Notes under the pieces: generated by a model
Databases searched by the model: none
The model's input: only the letters and a program-made list of their open reading frames with translations
Told to the model about the DNA's origin: nothing
Part shown: positions 10,392 through 18,398 of the stretch, piece by piece
Layout: each line of letters opens with the position of its first letter
How positions within the stretch are numbered: the first letter of the stretch is position 1
Virus record (IMG/VR): IMGVR_UViG_3300044645_000164
Coordinates: 1-26,289 of that record
Direction: 5' to 3' (one strand)
Length of the DNA: 26,289 nt
Origin: a virus
Translations under genes and position numbers: made by a program

Positions 10392-11738
10392 TTATGGGTT
10401 GCCCCAGAACGTTGCTGTAACTTGTTGGAAATCTACTATGCCAGTGCCAATTTTATTGGTCAAAATACGGTAGTTAGACGTTGATTTGTTAGCATAATTG
10501 GTGATTGTGCCAGGCGTACCAGAGGCATCCACATCGCCAGCAAGTGCTGCTGTGTAGTTTGCATCGTCAAACGTACCAACACCAAAATCAATACGGTAAT
10601 CCCCAGCGCCAATTCGGTTTACACCATTGACGTTGTAAGAAGCCAAAACCACCATTGCTGAACCATTCCAATAAAACGTCACCCAAGCCTTTGCAATGCC
10701 GTTAACAAGATTTCGGTTGTTAATGCTCAATGACCATTTGTTTGTGAGTCCGCTGATTTTTTCAATGACGTTGCCAGTGCCATTGTCTTGGTAAGGCCCA
10801 TCATCCGACAGCCATGTGTTGATGCGGTTTGCCCTTGATTGAGAACCAAGGAACAATTCGTAATCAGTAAATGGTGATTCGTTGTAGCCGCCAAACACGT
10901 AATTTTCATACCCTTCAATCAGCAACGAATACGCAGTAGCGCTACTGCCAGGCATTTGGTCAATGGCTTGTATTACGTTGTTGCTAAATGTTGTGCCAGC
11001 ACCATATTGACCGTATTGCGAAATGCCAACTTCAGCGGCTGAAACCTCGGAATTGTCAATCACGCAAGCATAAGATGCCGACCCATCACCTGGGGCAATA
11101 AATTCAGGGTTATCTAGCGTAAAACCATAACGCACACCAGCGCAAAAAACTCTGCGGCAAGTGTTTACTTCTCCACCACAATAAGCAGGATTGCCGCCCC
11201 CAAATGTGCCAAACGAAACGGCATAGCCTTGGCGAGAATTGTCTTGATTTATAGGTTGTGGCAAACCACCGGACACGCCTGTTGGGTAATTTCCAATGTA
11301 CACATCTTCAATCAGCGATCTTGTAACGTGTCGAAATTGGAATGCAACTTGGTAATAGTTGCTTGGGTTTGCAACCGCTGGATGGCGGAAAATAACGCCT
11401 AGTTCACGCACAGTTACGCTGTCAACGTAAACATTTGGCCCTAATGGATTGACTTGCCTTTGAAAAATGTTGCCGCCAACTGGCTTTGCAACAAATTGCG
11501 TGTTGTAACGCCCATCGCCAAAAATAGTTAAACCAGCGACCACGTTAATACCCACCGTTGGGTCAATCAAATACAAGCCGCTAGGTATGTAAACAGCACC
11601 ACCACCAGAGGGTAGAGAATTAATTGCTGCTTGAATTGCTGCGGTGTCATCAGCTACACCATCACCAACAGCACCAAAATCCAGCACGTTGACTGGCGCT
11701 CCGTCAACCATTGAGTAAGTTGCTTTTGTGAGTGCCAT
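10392..11738 (-). CDS. Tailspike with pectate-lyase-type beta-helix fold
   Basis: This 448-residue protein starts MALTKATYSMVDGAPVNVLDFGAVGDGVADDTAAIQAAINS. VLDFGAxGDGxxDDTxAIQxA is the standard opening of phage pectate-lyase-3 type spikes, followed by right-handed beta-helix turns (GGGAVYIPSGLYLI, LTIFGDGRYNTQF). Such spikes bind and often cut capsule or O-antigen polysaccharide. ATG 11738 is chosen, 2 nt after the previous stop; it lacks a good ribosome site and probably depends on coupling. The in-frame extension to 11798 reads through the previous gene. There is no virion-binding domain of its own, which suggests that the P22-type head-binding protein two genes upstream anchors it. Confidence 0.85.
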   Translation of the reverse strand: MALTKATYSMVDGAPVNVLDFGAVGDGVADDTAAIQAAINSLPSGGGAVYIPSGLYLIDPTVGINVVAGLTIFGDGRYNTQFVAKPVGGNIFQRQVNPLGPNVYVDSVTVRELGVIFRHPAVANPSNYYQVAFQFRHVTRSLIEDVYIGNYPTGVSGGLPQPINQDNSRQGYAVSFGTFGGGNPAYCGGEVNTCRRVFCAGVRYGFTLDNPEFIAPGDGSASYACVIDNSEVSAAEVGISQYGQYGAGTTFSNNVIQAIDQMPGSSATAYSLLIEGYENYVFGGYNESPFTDYELFLGSQSRANRINTWLSDDGPYQDNGTGNVIEKISGLTNKWSLSINNRNLVNGIAKAWVTFYWNGSAMVVLASYNVNGVNRIGAGDYRIDFGVGTFDDANYTAALAGDVDASGTPGTITNYANKSTSNYRILTNKIGTGIVDFQQVTATFWGNP

Positions 11739-11740
11739 GT

Positions 11741-12547
11741 TTAAACCGTGTAAGTGAAGGATAAAACTAAATTGGTCTGTGTGCCGGGGGCAGTACAAAG
11801 CAATGCAGTATTGTCAAAGATCAAAAGACTGCTTACGTCTAGCCCGGAGCCATTAACTGCAATACCGCTTGAATAAACTGATGCCGTAAAAGGTAGGCCA
11901 TCCATACCCGCAGGGGAGGCACTGCCAATTGTCCCACCAGTCTGTCGAAGAACGCAAGTTACAAGCCTTCCAACTTTTGTATAAGTTGCAGTAAAAACAG
12001 GGCTTGTCCATGTTGTAAACGAACCTTGAGTTGGCGTCCAAGTGCCTTCCTCATAGTCAGCCAGCAACTCGCTTGTGCCTGTGCCTGATGTGGCAGAAAA
12101 GTCGATGCCTTTGCCAGATGTGCCGATGACTAGGTTGCCTGTTGATAACGTGACATCACCTACTAATGTCGGTGCTGTTGCAAGCACGTTATTACCAGTT
12201 CCTGTATTGGTCACACTGACTATATTTTTACTAGCATCTAACGCCAACGCAGTTGATGCTGTTAATCCTGACAGAGTGCTTGTGCCTGAAACTGACAAAT
12301 TCACGCCATTCAAATCAGCACCGCCCTCAACTCGTTGCCAAACAGAGCCGTTAAAGGTTGCAAGGTCACCTACACCCCAGTTACTGATGCCATTGAGGTT
12401 GGTTGAACCAGCAGTGCTAACAACGTAATAGTCACCCTTTGTTCCCACGCTGGAGGCCAGCGCAGGACTGTTTGCATTGGCATCCCATGTGCCTTTGTAA
12501 TTCAATGCACCGATGGCATTAGTAATTGATGAGACTGTTTTTAGCAT
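11741..12547 (-). CDS. Tail fibre-type protein with GTWDANxNxPxLxS module
   Basis: This 268-residue protein starts with a helix and then YKGTWDANANSPALASSVGTKGDYYVVSTAGSTNLNGISNWGVGDLATFNGSVWQRV (17-72), a module common in phage fibres and resembling carbohydrate-binding folds. Low-complexity Ser/Thr/Gly stretches follow, then ADYEEGTWTPTQG (164-176), typical of a C-terminal fibre domain just before a receptor-binding or trimerisation part. It likely forms or extends the host-binding apparatus. GAGGAA precedes its ATG. It lies between the head-binding protein and the tailspike, so all three probably assemble at one vertex. Confidence 0.75.
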   Translation of the reverse strand: MLKTVSSITNAIGALNYKGTWDANANSPALASSVGTKGDYYVVSTAGSTNLNGISNWGVGDLATFNGSVWQRVEGGADLNGVNLSVSGTSTLSGLTASTALALDASKNIVSVTNTGTGNNVLATAPTLVGDVTLSTGNLVIGTSGKGIDFSATSGTGTSELLADYEEGTWTPTQGSFTTWTSPVFTATYTKVGRLVTCVLRQTGGTIGSASPAGMDGLPFTASVYSSGIAVNGSGLDVSSLLIFDNTALLCTAPGTQTNLVLSFTYTV

Positions 12548-12557
12548 GGTTTATTCC

Positions 12558-13043
12558 TCAGAATACAAATTCAATGATAGAGGTGAATGGTGGGGCTTCT
12601 GTGAATGTTACGTTACCATTCGCAAATGAGTAAGTGTTTTGATTCTGATACACGCCATTGATATATATGGCTGATGGAACAGAAGACACAGGGAAAATAG
12701 TTTGCGAGCCTGTTCCTGTGGCATTAGAAACCACTGAACCACCACTAAAAGCATTGTCATTCAGCGATGTATAGACCACCGTGCCATTCTTGTTCTGTAC
12801 TTGGATGGAGTAATCACTGCTGACATAGATGCGTGATGGTGTGCCTTGGTAGACAGGATAACCACCACTGGTGCGAATCGGCTGGACAGCAGTGATCGTC
12901 AGGGCTGAATCCCAATAGGCAACAATCGGGTTTGTAATTGGGTTCAGGTTGACTGTGCCAATCCAAATGTAACCATCCTCAAGCGGCTGTCCACTAGCAT
13001 CCGCAAACGCTGGATATGGTGGCTGAACTGATAGTGTTGACAT
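12558..13043 (-). CDS. P22-tailspike-type head-binding domain protein
   Basis: This 161-residue protein begins PPYPAFADASGQPLEDGYIWIGTVNLNPITNPI (8-40), then YWDSALTITAVQPIRTSGGYPVYQGTPSRIYVSSDYSIQVQNKNG, the layout of the P22 gp9 N-terminal head-binding domain, which holds the spike on the tail hub. In P22 this domain is fused to the endorhamnosidase spike. Here it is followed only by a short beta tail (ATGTGSQTIFPVSSVPSAIYINGVYQNQ, then YSFANGNVTF), so it is a stand-alone adaptor. The ATG abuts the previous stop. It likely anchors one or both fibres encoded downstream. Confidence 0.85.
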   Translation of the reverse strand: MSTLSVQPPYPAFADASGQPLEDGYIWIGTVNLNPITNPIVAYWDSALTITAVQPIRTSGGYPVYQGTPSRIYVSSDYSIQVQNKNGTVVYTSLNDNAFSGGSVVSNATGTGSQTIFPVSSVPSAIYINGVYQNQNTYSFANGNVTFTEAPPFTSIIEFVF

Positions 13044-14969
13044 TTATCTATTCCCCAAAGGTTGTAAAGCCTGTCGAACTCTGTTTCTGACTTCACGATT
13101 TTTGACGTATTTCGATGCTTCCCTCAAAGCCGTAACTGCTGGTGCTGGTATTCCAGTTAAACCAAAAGTCATGACAGAGTCTAAAGCAACTTGCAAAGCT
13201 GATGCTGTGTTTGAAAAATTTATAGCGCCAGGTGGTGCTGTATAGATGTCAATGGCTATTTCGCCAAGGTCTCGGATTTGCTGGGCTTGCTTTTTGCCAT
13301 ACAAGCCTTCTAGCTTGCCTTCTCTATCCAAAGAACGAATGACGCTGTTGAGTTTGTCAGGTGAAACCAATGCTTGCCCACGTTCATCCCTTTGGGCTGT
13401 TGACAAGGATTTATTGATAATGTAACGAATTGTATTGGACTTCAATTCATTCCATGCTTGCTTACCTTCTGTCCCTGCTGTGAGCAAAGTTTTCCTGACT
13501 TTGTTCATTTCTTCAAGTGGTGCATTGATAATGATTTTGTCGAATACATCATCAAAGGCAATAACACGCTCATCAGTGCCTCGCTTGGTTGACAGGAGTT
13601 TTGCTGTCAATCCTACGTTTTCAAACTCATTGGCAAAATCTTGACGCAGTTTACGGGCGGCCTTGTAAGATTCGCCACCTTTACCTTCAGTTCCGGCATC
13701 AATTGCAGAATTGATTTTTCTTGCCATCAAAGACTCTCGTCTGTTTGTCCAGTCGGTAGCCTCATTGACAAATTGCCTTAACAATTCAGTATCGTCAATG
13801 GATTTGGCTTGTGCAATCAAGTTGCCATCTGCATCTTCTACCAATACACCAAGCCTAATTGCTTCTTTGCGAATTGGTGCAACATTTGGCGCAACGCCTT
13901 CAAAACGCTGAACATCTGCCGCTGTTGTTGCCAACTCATTCAGAGTAACTGGCTCAAGCATAGAACCATCTTCTCTAGCCTTGGTATAGGCATCACGAAT
14001 TTTTCTTCTCTGAACTTCAGCCTTATTGACCACAGCTTTATCTACGGCTTTGCCAATGTCTCTTGCGTCTGCCAGCATTGGTTCAGTACGGTCAACCATT
14101 GCATCAAATTGTTGAATTAAATTTGCTGTTTGATTGCTGACTCGTTCACGTAAAGGTGCGCCAGCCTCACCCAACTTGGCAGTCTCTTTTTCAAACTGTA
14201 GATCTGCAAAATTCCTTGTTCTCTGACCAGCAGTTAATCCAGCAGGGCCTGTGAAACCTAATTGTTCAGCAACCGTTACTCTTTGTAACTCTGCTGGAGT
14301 TGCTGCCGCACCAACAGAAACCCTTGCACCAGCCGCTGTGGGGGTTGGTGTGGTCTCCATACCCAAAGCCTCACGAACGGCTGTTGTAGCCGCTTGTACG
14401 GGCTTTGCAATAGCCTGTCCAGTTGCTTGTGCCGCTTGAGTTGTCGCAGCCACACCACGCTGGGCTGTTGCTTGAGTAATTGGGGCGGCACTTCTAATTG
14501 CTTGTGTGGTCGCAGTAGGTGCTGCAATAGTTGGCAAAACAGGCGGTAAAACTTCACCCAAAAATTGACCAGTAGCTTGCACCATTTCTTGGCCTGCTTC
14601 TGTCCTTGGTTGATAAGTTAAAGCCTGTGCTCCTTCTGCCGCTGCTTTTTCAACCGCACGAGCCGCTTGTGGTGTGCCAAACTCACCAGATAAAATTTGC
14701 TCTGTCAGACCTTTGCCAGTGCCGATAATTGTGCCTATCGTTCCACCTGTGGCGGCTGTCCCTAGAGTCAAGGCAGTTTCACCAGCACCAATAATACGAT
14801 CTAACACGCTTGGCGGTTTTGGTGCAGGAGCAAGTTGCTGTCGAGTACGGGCAGTGGTTTCTTCTGATTTTGCAATTTGATAAGCCTGCGCCACAGTATC
14901 AAACTCAGGCGTACCCCGTTTATCCGAGTTTCTTACAATCCATGCTGCGTATTCGTCTGCGGTTGCCAT
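13044..14969 (-). CDS. Large ejection (internal virion) protein, P22 gp16 position
   Basis: This 641-residue protein has an N-terminal helical part, Ala/Gly/Thr-rich segments (LTLGTAATGGTIGTIIGTG; AQATGQAIAKPVQAATT) and a charged helical C-terminus, composition usual for proteins ejected with DNA. It is the last large gene before the spike genes, the position of P22 gp16, which passes through the membrane to let DNA enter. The N-terminus MATADEYAAWIVRNSDKRGTPEFDTVAQAYQIAK resembles many phage ejection proteins. GGAGG precedes the ATG, which abuts the previous stop. Function follows from order and composition, not from a catalytic motif. Confidence 0.65.
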   Translation of the reverse strand: MATADEYAAWIVRNSDKRGTPEFDTVAQAYQIAKSEETTARTRQQLAPAPKPPSVLDRIIGAGETALTLGTAATGGTIGTIIGTGKGLTEQILSGEFGTPQAARAVEKAAAEGAQALTYQPRTEAGQEMVQATGQFLGEVLPPVLPTIAAPTATTQAIRSAAPITQATAQRGVAATTQAAQATGQAIAKPVQAATTAVREALGMETTPTPTAAGARVSVGAAATPAELQRVTVAEQLGFTGPAGLTAGQRTRNFADLQFEKETAKLGEAGAPLRERVSNQTANLIQQFDAMVDRTEPMLADARDIGKAVDKAVVNKAEVQRRKIRDAYTKAREDGSMLEPVTLNELATTAADVQRFEGVAPNVAPIRKEAIRLGVLVEDADGNLIAQAKSIDDTELLRQFVNEATDWTNRRESLMARKINSAIDAGTEGKGGESYKAARKLRQDFANEFENVGLTAKLLSTKRGTDERVIAFDDVFDKIIINAPLEEMNKVRKTLLTAGTEGKQAWNELKSNTIRYIINKSLSTAQRDERGQALVSPDKLNSVIRSLDREGKLEGLYGKKQAQQIRDLGEIAIDIYTAPPGAINFSNTASALQVALDSVMTFGLTGIPAPAVTALREASKYVKNREVRNRVRQALQPLGNR

Positions 14970-16490
14970 TTATTGACCTCCACTCAAAATTGCATCTGCC
15001 GCTGATCGAATGTTATTTTGTGCCGCCATTGGTTGCGGGCTTCTAGGTGTTGGAATTTGTTCAACTAATGATGTCTGCGTTCTAGGGTCATATTTCTTTG
15101 TTACATCATCAATAATTCGTGATGAAAAATCATTGAAATTTTCACCTGCTTTTGCCGCATAGTCACCCGCAACAAAAGTAGTTTTAGCTCTTGCCAAAGA
15201 CCCATTGTTATTGGTCAGCCAATCTGTTTTGGCGTTATTGATTGAAGCATCAATGTCTTGCAACTTAGCCATGCCACGCAAAAAGCTCGACAAATCTGAG
15301 GCTGATGCGGTCTCGCTTGGAAAACCACGCAATGCCAACGAAATGTCTTTATCAGTTGCAGGGCCTGGTGGTAATGATTTTATTGCCGCTGTATTTCTAA
15401 GTCGTGTGTATTCTTGGCGCAATTGTGTCATGCCACCTTGAAAACCAACACCTCTTTTCAGATAATCAGATGCGCTTGAAAACACACCATAACCACCACC
15501 CTCGGCTTCAAGGCGTTTTGCTAGATCGTTAAATTGACCAGCAGATTGTCTAGATGTTGCAGCGGCAACAGCAGATTCATTTATTAGTTTCTTTGTATCT
15601 GCTGGCACTTCATTTAATTTTTGACCAACAGATGCTAATTTCTCAGCAACAGTTGCGGCAACTTCTTGTGTTTTTAAATTAAGTTGTGCTGAACGATCAC
15701 TAATTTGGCTTTTAAGATTTTTAACATCCCAATTGCTTTTCTCAAGAATTGCAAGTTGTTGCTGTTCTGCAAACTGCGCCTCCACTTTGGCTTTGTTGGC
15801 ATCTGCTACTGCTTTGTCTGCATCAGCTTTTGCTCTCTCTGGTGCATTTTTGGCTGTTTGCTGTGCTACGGTGGCATCTGCCACGGCTTTGTCTGCTTTA
15901 GCGATAGCTTCTTTTAATGCGCTTGGCTGGAGGGCTTCTGCCCTTTGTGTTGATAATGCTTTGTCAGCATTTTCAAGAAAATCTTTACCGCCAGGCAGAA
16001 TAGCAGTCATTACTCCAACTGTTGCTTGAGCACCTGTTGGATTGAGTTCAATCATCTGCAAATATGTTTCTGCGGCTTTGGCATCTTGCTCACGACCTGA
16101 ATTGCGGAATGCTCCTGCCTGTTCTTTCAACAGATTTTTTGCAATATCAATTTGACCAGACTTTACTGCTGAATAAACTTGTGCTGCATTGCGAAGCGAA
16201 GTTTGTTGTTGCTCCGCTGTCAGCATTTCAAAAGATTTCCTTACACTTTCTGCTTGATCTTTTGGCAAGAATGCAGAGGCTTTAGCATAATCTGTTGCTG
16301 TTGCGTTCGGGTTTTTAAATAAATTTGCAAGTTCAGTTTGAGCTGTCTGCGCTCTCTCTCTAGCTTGCTGTGCCGCTTGAACTTCAGCAATGCCAGCACC
16401 AAGTTTGAAACCGCCCAAAGCAGACTCAAATGGGCTTTGCACATCTACTGTGTAATCAATCGGGCGCATTAAAGGGTTAATCGTTGCCAT
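14970..16490 (-). CDS. Ejection / DNA transfer protein, P22 gp20 position
   Basis: This 506-residue protein is almost entirely helical, rich in Ala, Lys, Gln and Glu. A long coiled-coil-like middle (KADKAVADATVAQQ..., ADKAVADANKAKVEAQFAEQQQ) and the motif NPLMRPIDYTVDVQSPFESALGGFKLGAG at the start are typical of podovirus DNA transfer proteins. It lies between the gp7-like and gp16-position genes, as gp20 does in P22. It probably lines or forms the trans-envelope channel during DNA entry. AAGGA sits 7 nt before the ATG. Internal near-repeats in the Ala-rich region are visible. Confidence 0.65.
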   Translation of the reverse strand: MATINPLMRPIDYTVDVQSPFESALGGFKLGAGIAEVQAAQQARERAQTAQTELANLFKNPNATATDYAKASAFLPKDQAESVRKSFEMLTAEQQQTSLRNAAQVYSAVKSGQIDIAKNLLKEQAGAFRNSGREQDAKAAETYLQMIELNPTGAQATVGVMTAILPGGKDFLENADKALSTQRAEALQPSALKEAIAKADKAVADATVAQQTAKNAPERAKADADKAVADANKAKVEAQFAEQQQLAILEKSNWDVKNLKSQISDRSAQLNLKTQEVAATVAEKLASVGQKLNEVPADTKKLINESAVAAATSRQSAGQFNDLAKRLEAEGGGYGVFSSASDYLKRGVGFQGGMTQLRQEYTRLRNTAAIKSLPPGPATDKDISLALRGFPSETASASDLSSFLRGMAKLQDIDASINNAKTDWLTNNNGSLARAKTTFVAGDYAAKAGENFNDFSSRIIDDVTKKYDPRTQTSLVEQIPTPRSPQPMAAQNNIRSAADAILSGGQ

Positions 16491-16500
16491 GTTCTAGTCC

Positions 16501-17145
16501 TTAAAACCCAAGTCCTGGAGTTTTTCCTGCGCCATATTGGAAACCAAGCAGTTGACCAGGCAAGTTAAATAATTGCCCATAAGCCCTCGCTTGACCGATC
16601 TCACCACCAGCTTGGGCAGCGCCTTGTTGAGCCAATAAGTTGGCAACATTTGTGCCTGTTTCCATACCAGCCGCACCAACACCAGCCGCAGACCTCTGTC
16701 CCAAGGTTGTCATTCCACCCAAGCGACCATATTGTTCTTCAATCAGTTGATTAAGCACTTGTGGGCGAAACTGAGCCAATGCCGCTTGGACATTGCCACC
16801 ACGCAAGCCACCAGTTGCAGATGCCCTTTGAAGCAAGGCTTCCTCGCCTTGTCGTGTGAGTTCCTGAAAACGCTCACTTCCACTTATACGCTCAATGGCG
16901 GCACGTTCTGCCTCTGGCCCTCTTAAACCAAGAAATGCTTGCTGTGCTTCAAGTGCCGGAACACCTGCCTCTGTGTAAGGTTTTAACAAGGCTTGCAAAG
17001 CATCAAATTGCCTACGCTGTTCTGCAATGCCTGCTTCTGCCGCACCTGCTTGGATACCTGCGGCTTCACCAGCAGCGCTGGCTTGCATAGTACTTCCGAT
17101 AAGTTGGCTTCCACCAACGACTAGGGCTGTTACTGGATCAGGCAT
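16501..17145 (-). CDS. P22 gp7-like DNA transfer (ejection) protein
   Basis: This 214-residue protein starts MPDPVTALVVGGSQLIGSTMQASAAGEAAG. It carries the conserved block RISGSERFQELTRQGEEALLQRASATGGLRGGNVQAALAQFRPQVLNQLIEEQYGRLGGMTTLGQRSAAGVG (86-157), which I recognise from phage DNA transfer proteins of the P22 gp7 type. It is Ala/Gly-rich and helical with no membrane span. It is ejected first and works with the next two genes to build the DNA conduit. ATG 17145 has GGAG 7 nt upstream; a TTG two codons earlier is less likely. It overlaps the previous gene by 8 nt. Confidence 0.8.
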   Translation of the reverse strand: MPDPVTALVVGGSQLIGSTMQASAAGEAAGIQAGAAEAGIAEQRRQFDALQALLKPYTEAGVPALEAQQAFLGLRGPEAERAAIERISGSERFQELTRQGEEALLQRASATGGLRGGNVQAALAQFRPQVLNQLIEEQYGRLGGMTTLGQRSAAGVGAAGMETGTNVANLLAQQGAAQAGGEIGQARAYGQLFNLPGQLLGFQYGAGKTPGLGF

Positions 17146-17581
17146 CGCCAAACTCCTTCATATAATCTTCAAAAGTTTCGCCATATAAAGCCATCACATG
17201 ATGACCATATTTTGTGGCATATCCAGCCCCATGCACTAGCGAAACGGTCATTAAAATCAAATCGTAATATCCAGCTCGCCAAATAAAAGATTTGGCATCT
17301 GCTTGTTTATTGCGTTCTGCCGTATCCGAGGCTTGCCACTTGAGAATCATTGTCGCCAACAAAGGCGTTAAATGAGTACTGTTGGCGATAAAAAATGTGT
17401 TCTGGTGCATACCCACCAGTGTGTTCCAAATGGTCGCATTGAGGTCTTCTCGTGCCACTTGATCGCCATCTGCTACGTCATCAAAGACTTGGATTGCGTC
17501 ATAGACCATCATCAGCCAATCAATGGCTGGTTGGGGTAGCATAAAAACCTTGGTCAGGTTTTCTCGCAGTCCATTGGTCAT
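17138..17581 (-). CDS. All-helical hypothetical protein with a DDxxD motif
   Basis: This 147-residue protein is predicted to be fully alpha-helical: LRENLTKVFMLPQPAIDWLMMVYDAIQVFDDVADGDQVAREDL, then helices to the end. FDDVADGD (33-40) gives a DDxxD pattern within helices, reminiscent of prenyl/terpene synthase active sites, and a second polar cluster (NKQADAKSFIWRAGYYDLI) follows. Without a search I cannot say whether this is homology or chance. The gene lies between the Cys-rich protein and the gp7-like gene. AGGAG sits 6 nt before ATG 17581. I recall similar proteins in podovirus tail regions with no assigned role. Confidence 0.65.
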   Translation of the reverse strand: MTNGLRENLTKVFMLPQPAIDWLMMVYDAIQVFDDVADGDQVAREDLNATIWNTLVGMHQNTFFIANSTHLTPLLATMILKWQASDTAERNKQADAKSFIWRAGYYDLILMTVSLVHGAGYATKYGHHVMALYGETFEDYMKEFGDA

Positions 17582-17608
17582 CCACAACTCCTAATTAGGG
17601 CAGGCCGC

Positions 17609-17634
17609 TGGATGCCAGAACTCAGCGGCTTGAT
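17609..17634 (-). other. Hairpin between Cys-rich and DDxxD genes
   Basis: On the minus strand GCCGCTG and CAGCGGC pair perfectly (7 bp) around a 12-nt loop in the 75-nt gap. No U-tract follows, so it is more likely an mRNA processing or stability element than a terminator. The gap also holds ttgac/gtcaa next to the Cys-rich gene's stop. Confidence 0.4.
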
Positions 17635-17656
17635 TTTCGCACAAATTGACAAAAGG

Positions 17657-18052
17657 TCAATCCTCATATTCTCTGTCTTCCCAAGCCTGACAAACCCGCA
17701 TATCGTTGCAGATAAAGTTCAGCTTTTCGCAGTGACCCCTAAACCCTGCGCCCTTGTCATAAGCCGCCATTGGGATGCGCTCAATTCTGACTTGGGTCAT
17801 AAAGCTGTTGTCGTAATACTCGCAGTTTGAGCAATGCTTGCGTCTTGCGTCTTTTTCATCGCATTGCATCGCCTCTGCCAGCCCTGCATAGAACTCCTTA
17901 TTTGCGCCTGGCTCATTGGTGGGCATTTCAGGGCCATAGTTCCAATCAGCCACCGCAACGGCATAGTTCTTTTTATTCTCTGCGTTGGTCAAAAATTCTT
18001 CTTCTATCGGCAAGCCATTAAAGCCCCGTGGGATAACCATAAATTCTTTCAT
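17657..18052 (-). CDS. Cysteine-rich phage protein, possible metal or Fe-S site
   Basis: This 131-residue acidic protein has six cysteines: C64, C74, C77 (HCSNCEYYDNS), C108 (GHCEKLNF), C115 and C121 (FICNDMRVCQAW). The pattern CxxCxYYDNS...CxxxxxxCNDMRxCQAWE is familiar from marine and freshwater phages, with unknown function. The cysteine spacing could hold zinc or an iron-sulfur cluster. It sits among tail genes, so it may be a virion or assembly component; Fe-S or metal sites at tail tips are known elsewhere. AAGGAG precedes the ATG. Confidence 0.7.
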   Translation of the reverse strand: MKEFMVIPRGFNGLPIEEEFLTNAENKKNYAVAVADWNYGPEMPTNEPGANKEFYAGLAEAMQCDEKDARRKHCSNCEYYDNSFMTQVRIERIPMAAYDKGAGFRGHCEKLNFICNDMRVCQAWEDREYED

Positions 18053-18062
18053 TTCTAGCTCC

Positions 18063-18398
18063 TTATGAAATTTCGCGGCCTGATGCTCGGATGGTCAGGG
18101 ATGTTGCCGTCCCTGCCAGCGTAGATATAAAACCACCAACGTCTAATGCTTGACCCACTAACTCGGGGCAAGTGTAGGTCTCATCTGGCACGATGGTTCG
18201 CGTATCAATAATCAAGTTTGATGCCCCTGCTGAACCAGACACAGTGACCAAGTTGCAACTGAAAGTCACATTGTTGCCACTGGTATTGGTCACCGTGAAC
18301 TTGTCAATAATTGCTTTGACATTTGTTGCGGTGTATTGGGTGGTTTGGCTGTTCTCTGCTTGTTTTGCAGGGATTAGCACTTTTACTGTAACTGTCAT
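18063..18398 (-). CDS. Conserved beta-rich structural protein
   Basis: This 111-residue protein reads MTVTVKVLIPAKQAENSQTT, then YTATNVKAIIDKFTVTNTSGNNVTFSCNLV, PDETYTCPELVGQALDVGGFISTLAGTATSLTIRASG. The sequence is made of short beta-strands with no long helix. I recognise the PAKQAE...QTTQYTA...IDKFTVTNTS...ETYTCPE pattern in phage late regions, where it probably forms a small virion protein. It overlaps the preceding gene by ATGA; GGAGGTG is its ribosome site. Confidence 0.65.
   Translation of the reverse strand: MTVTVKVLIPAKQAENSQTTQYTATNVKAIIDKFTVTNTSGNNVTFSCNLVTVSGSAGASNLIIDTRTIVPDETYTCPELVGQALDVGGFISTLAGTATSLTIRASGREIS

Noticed and set aside
17597-17602. Palindrome AATT in cctaattagg near 17590 as an operator
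   Set aside because: It is short, lies within the ribosome-site region of the next gene, and is likely to be chance.
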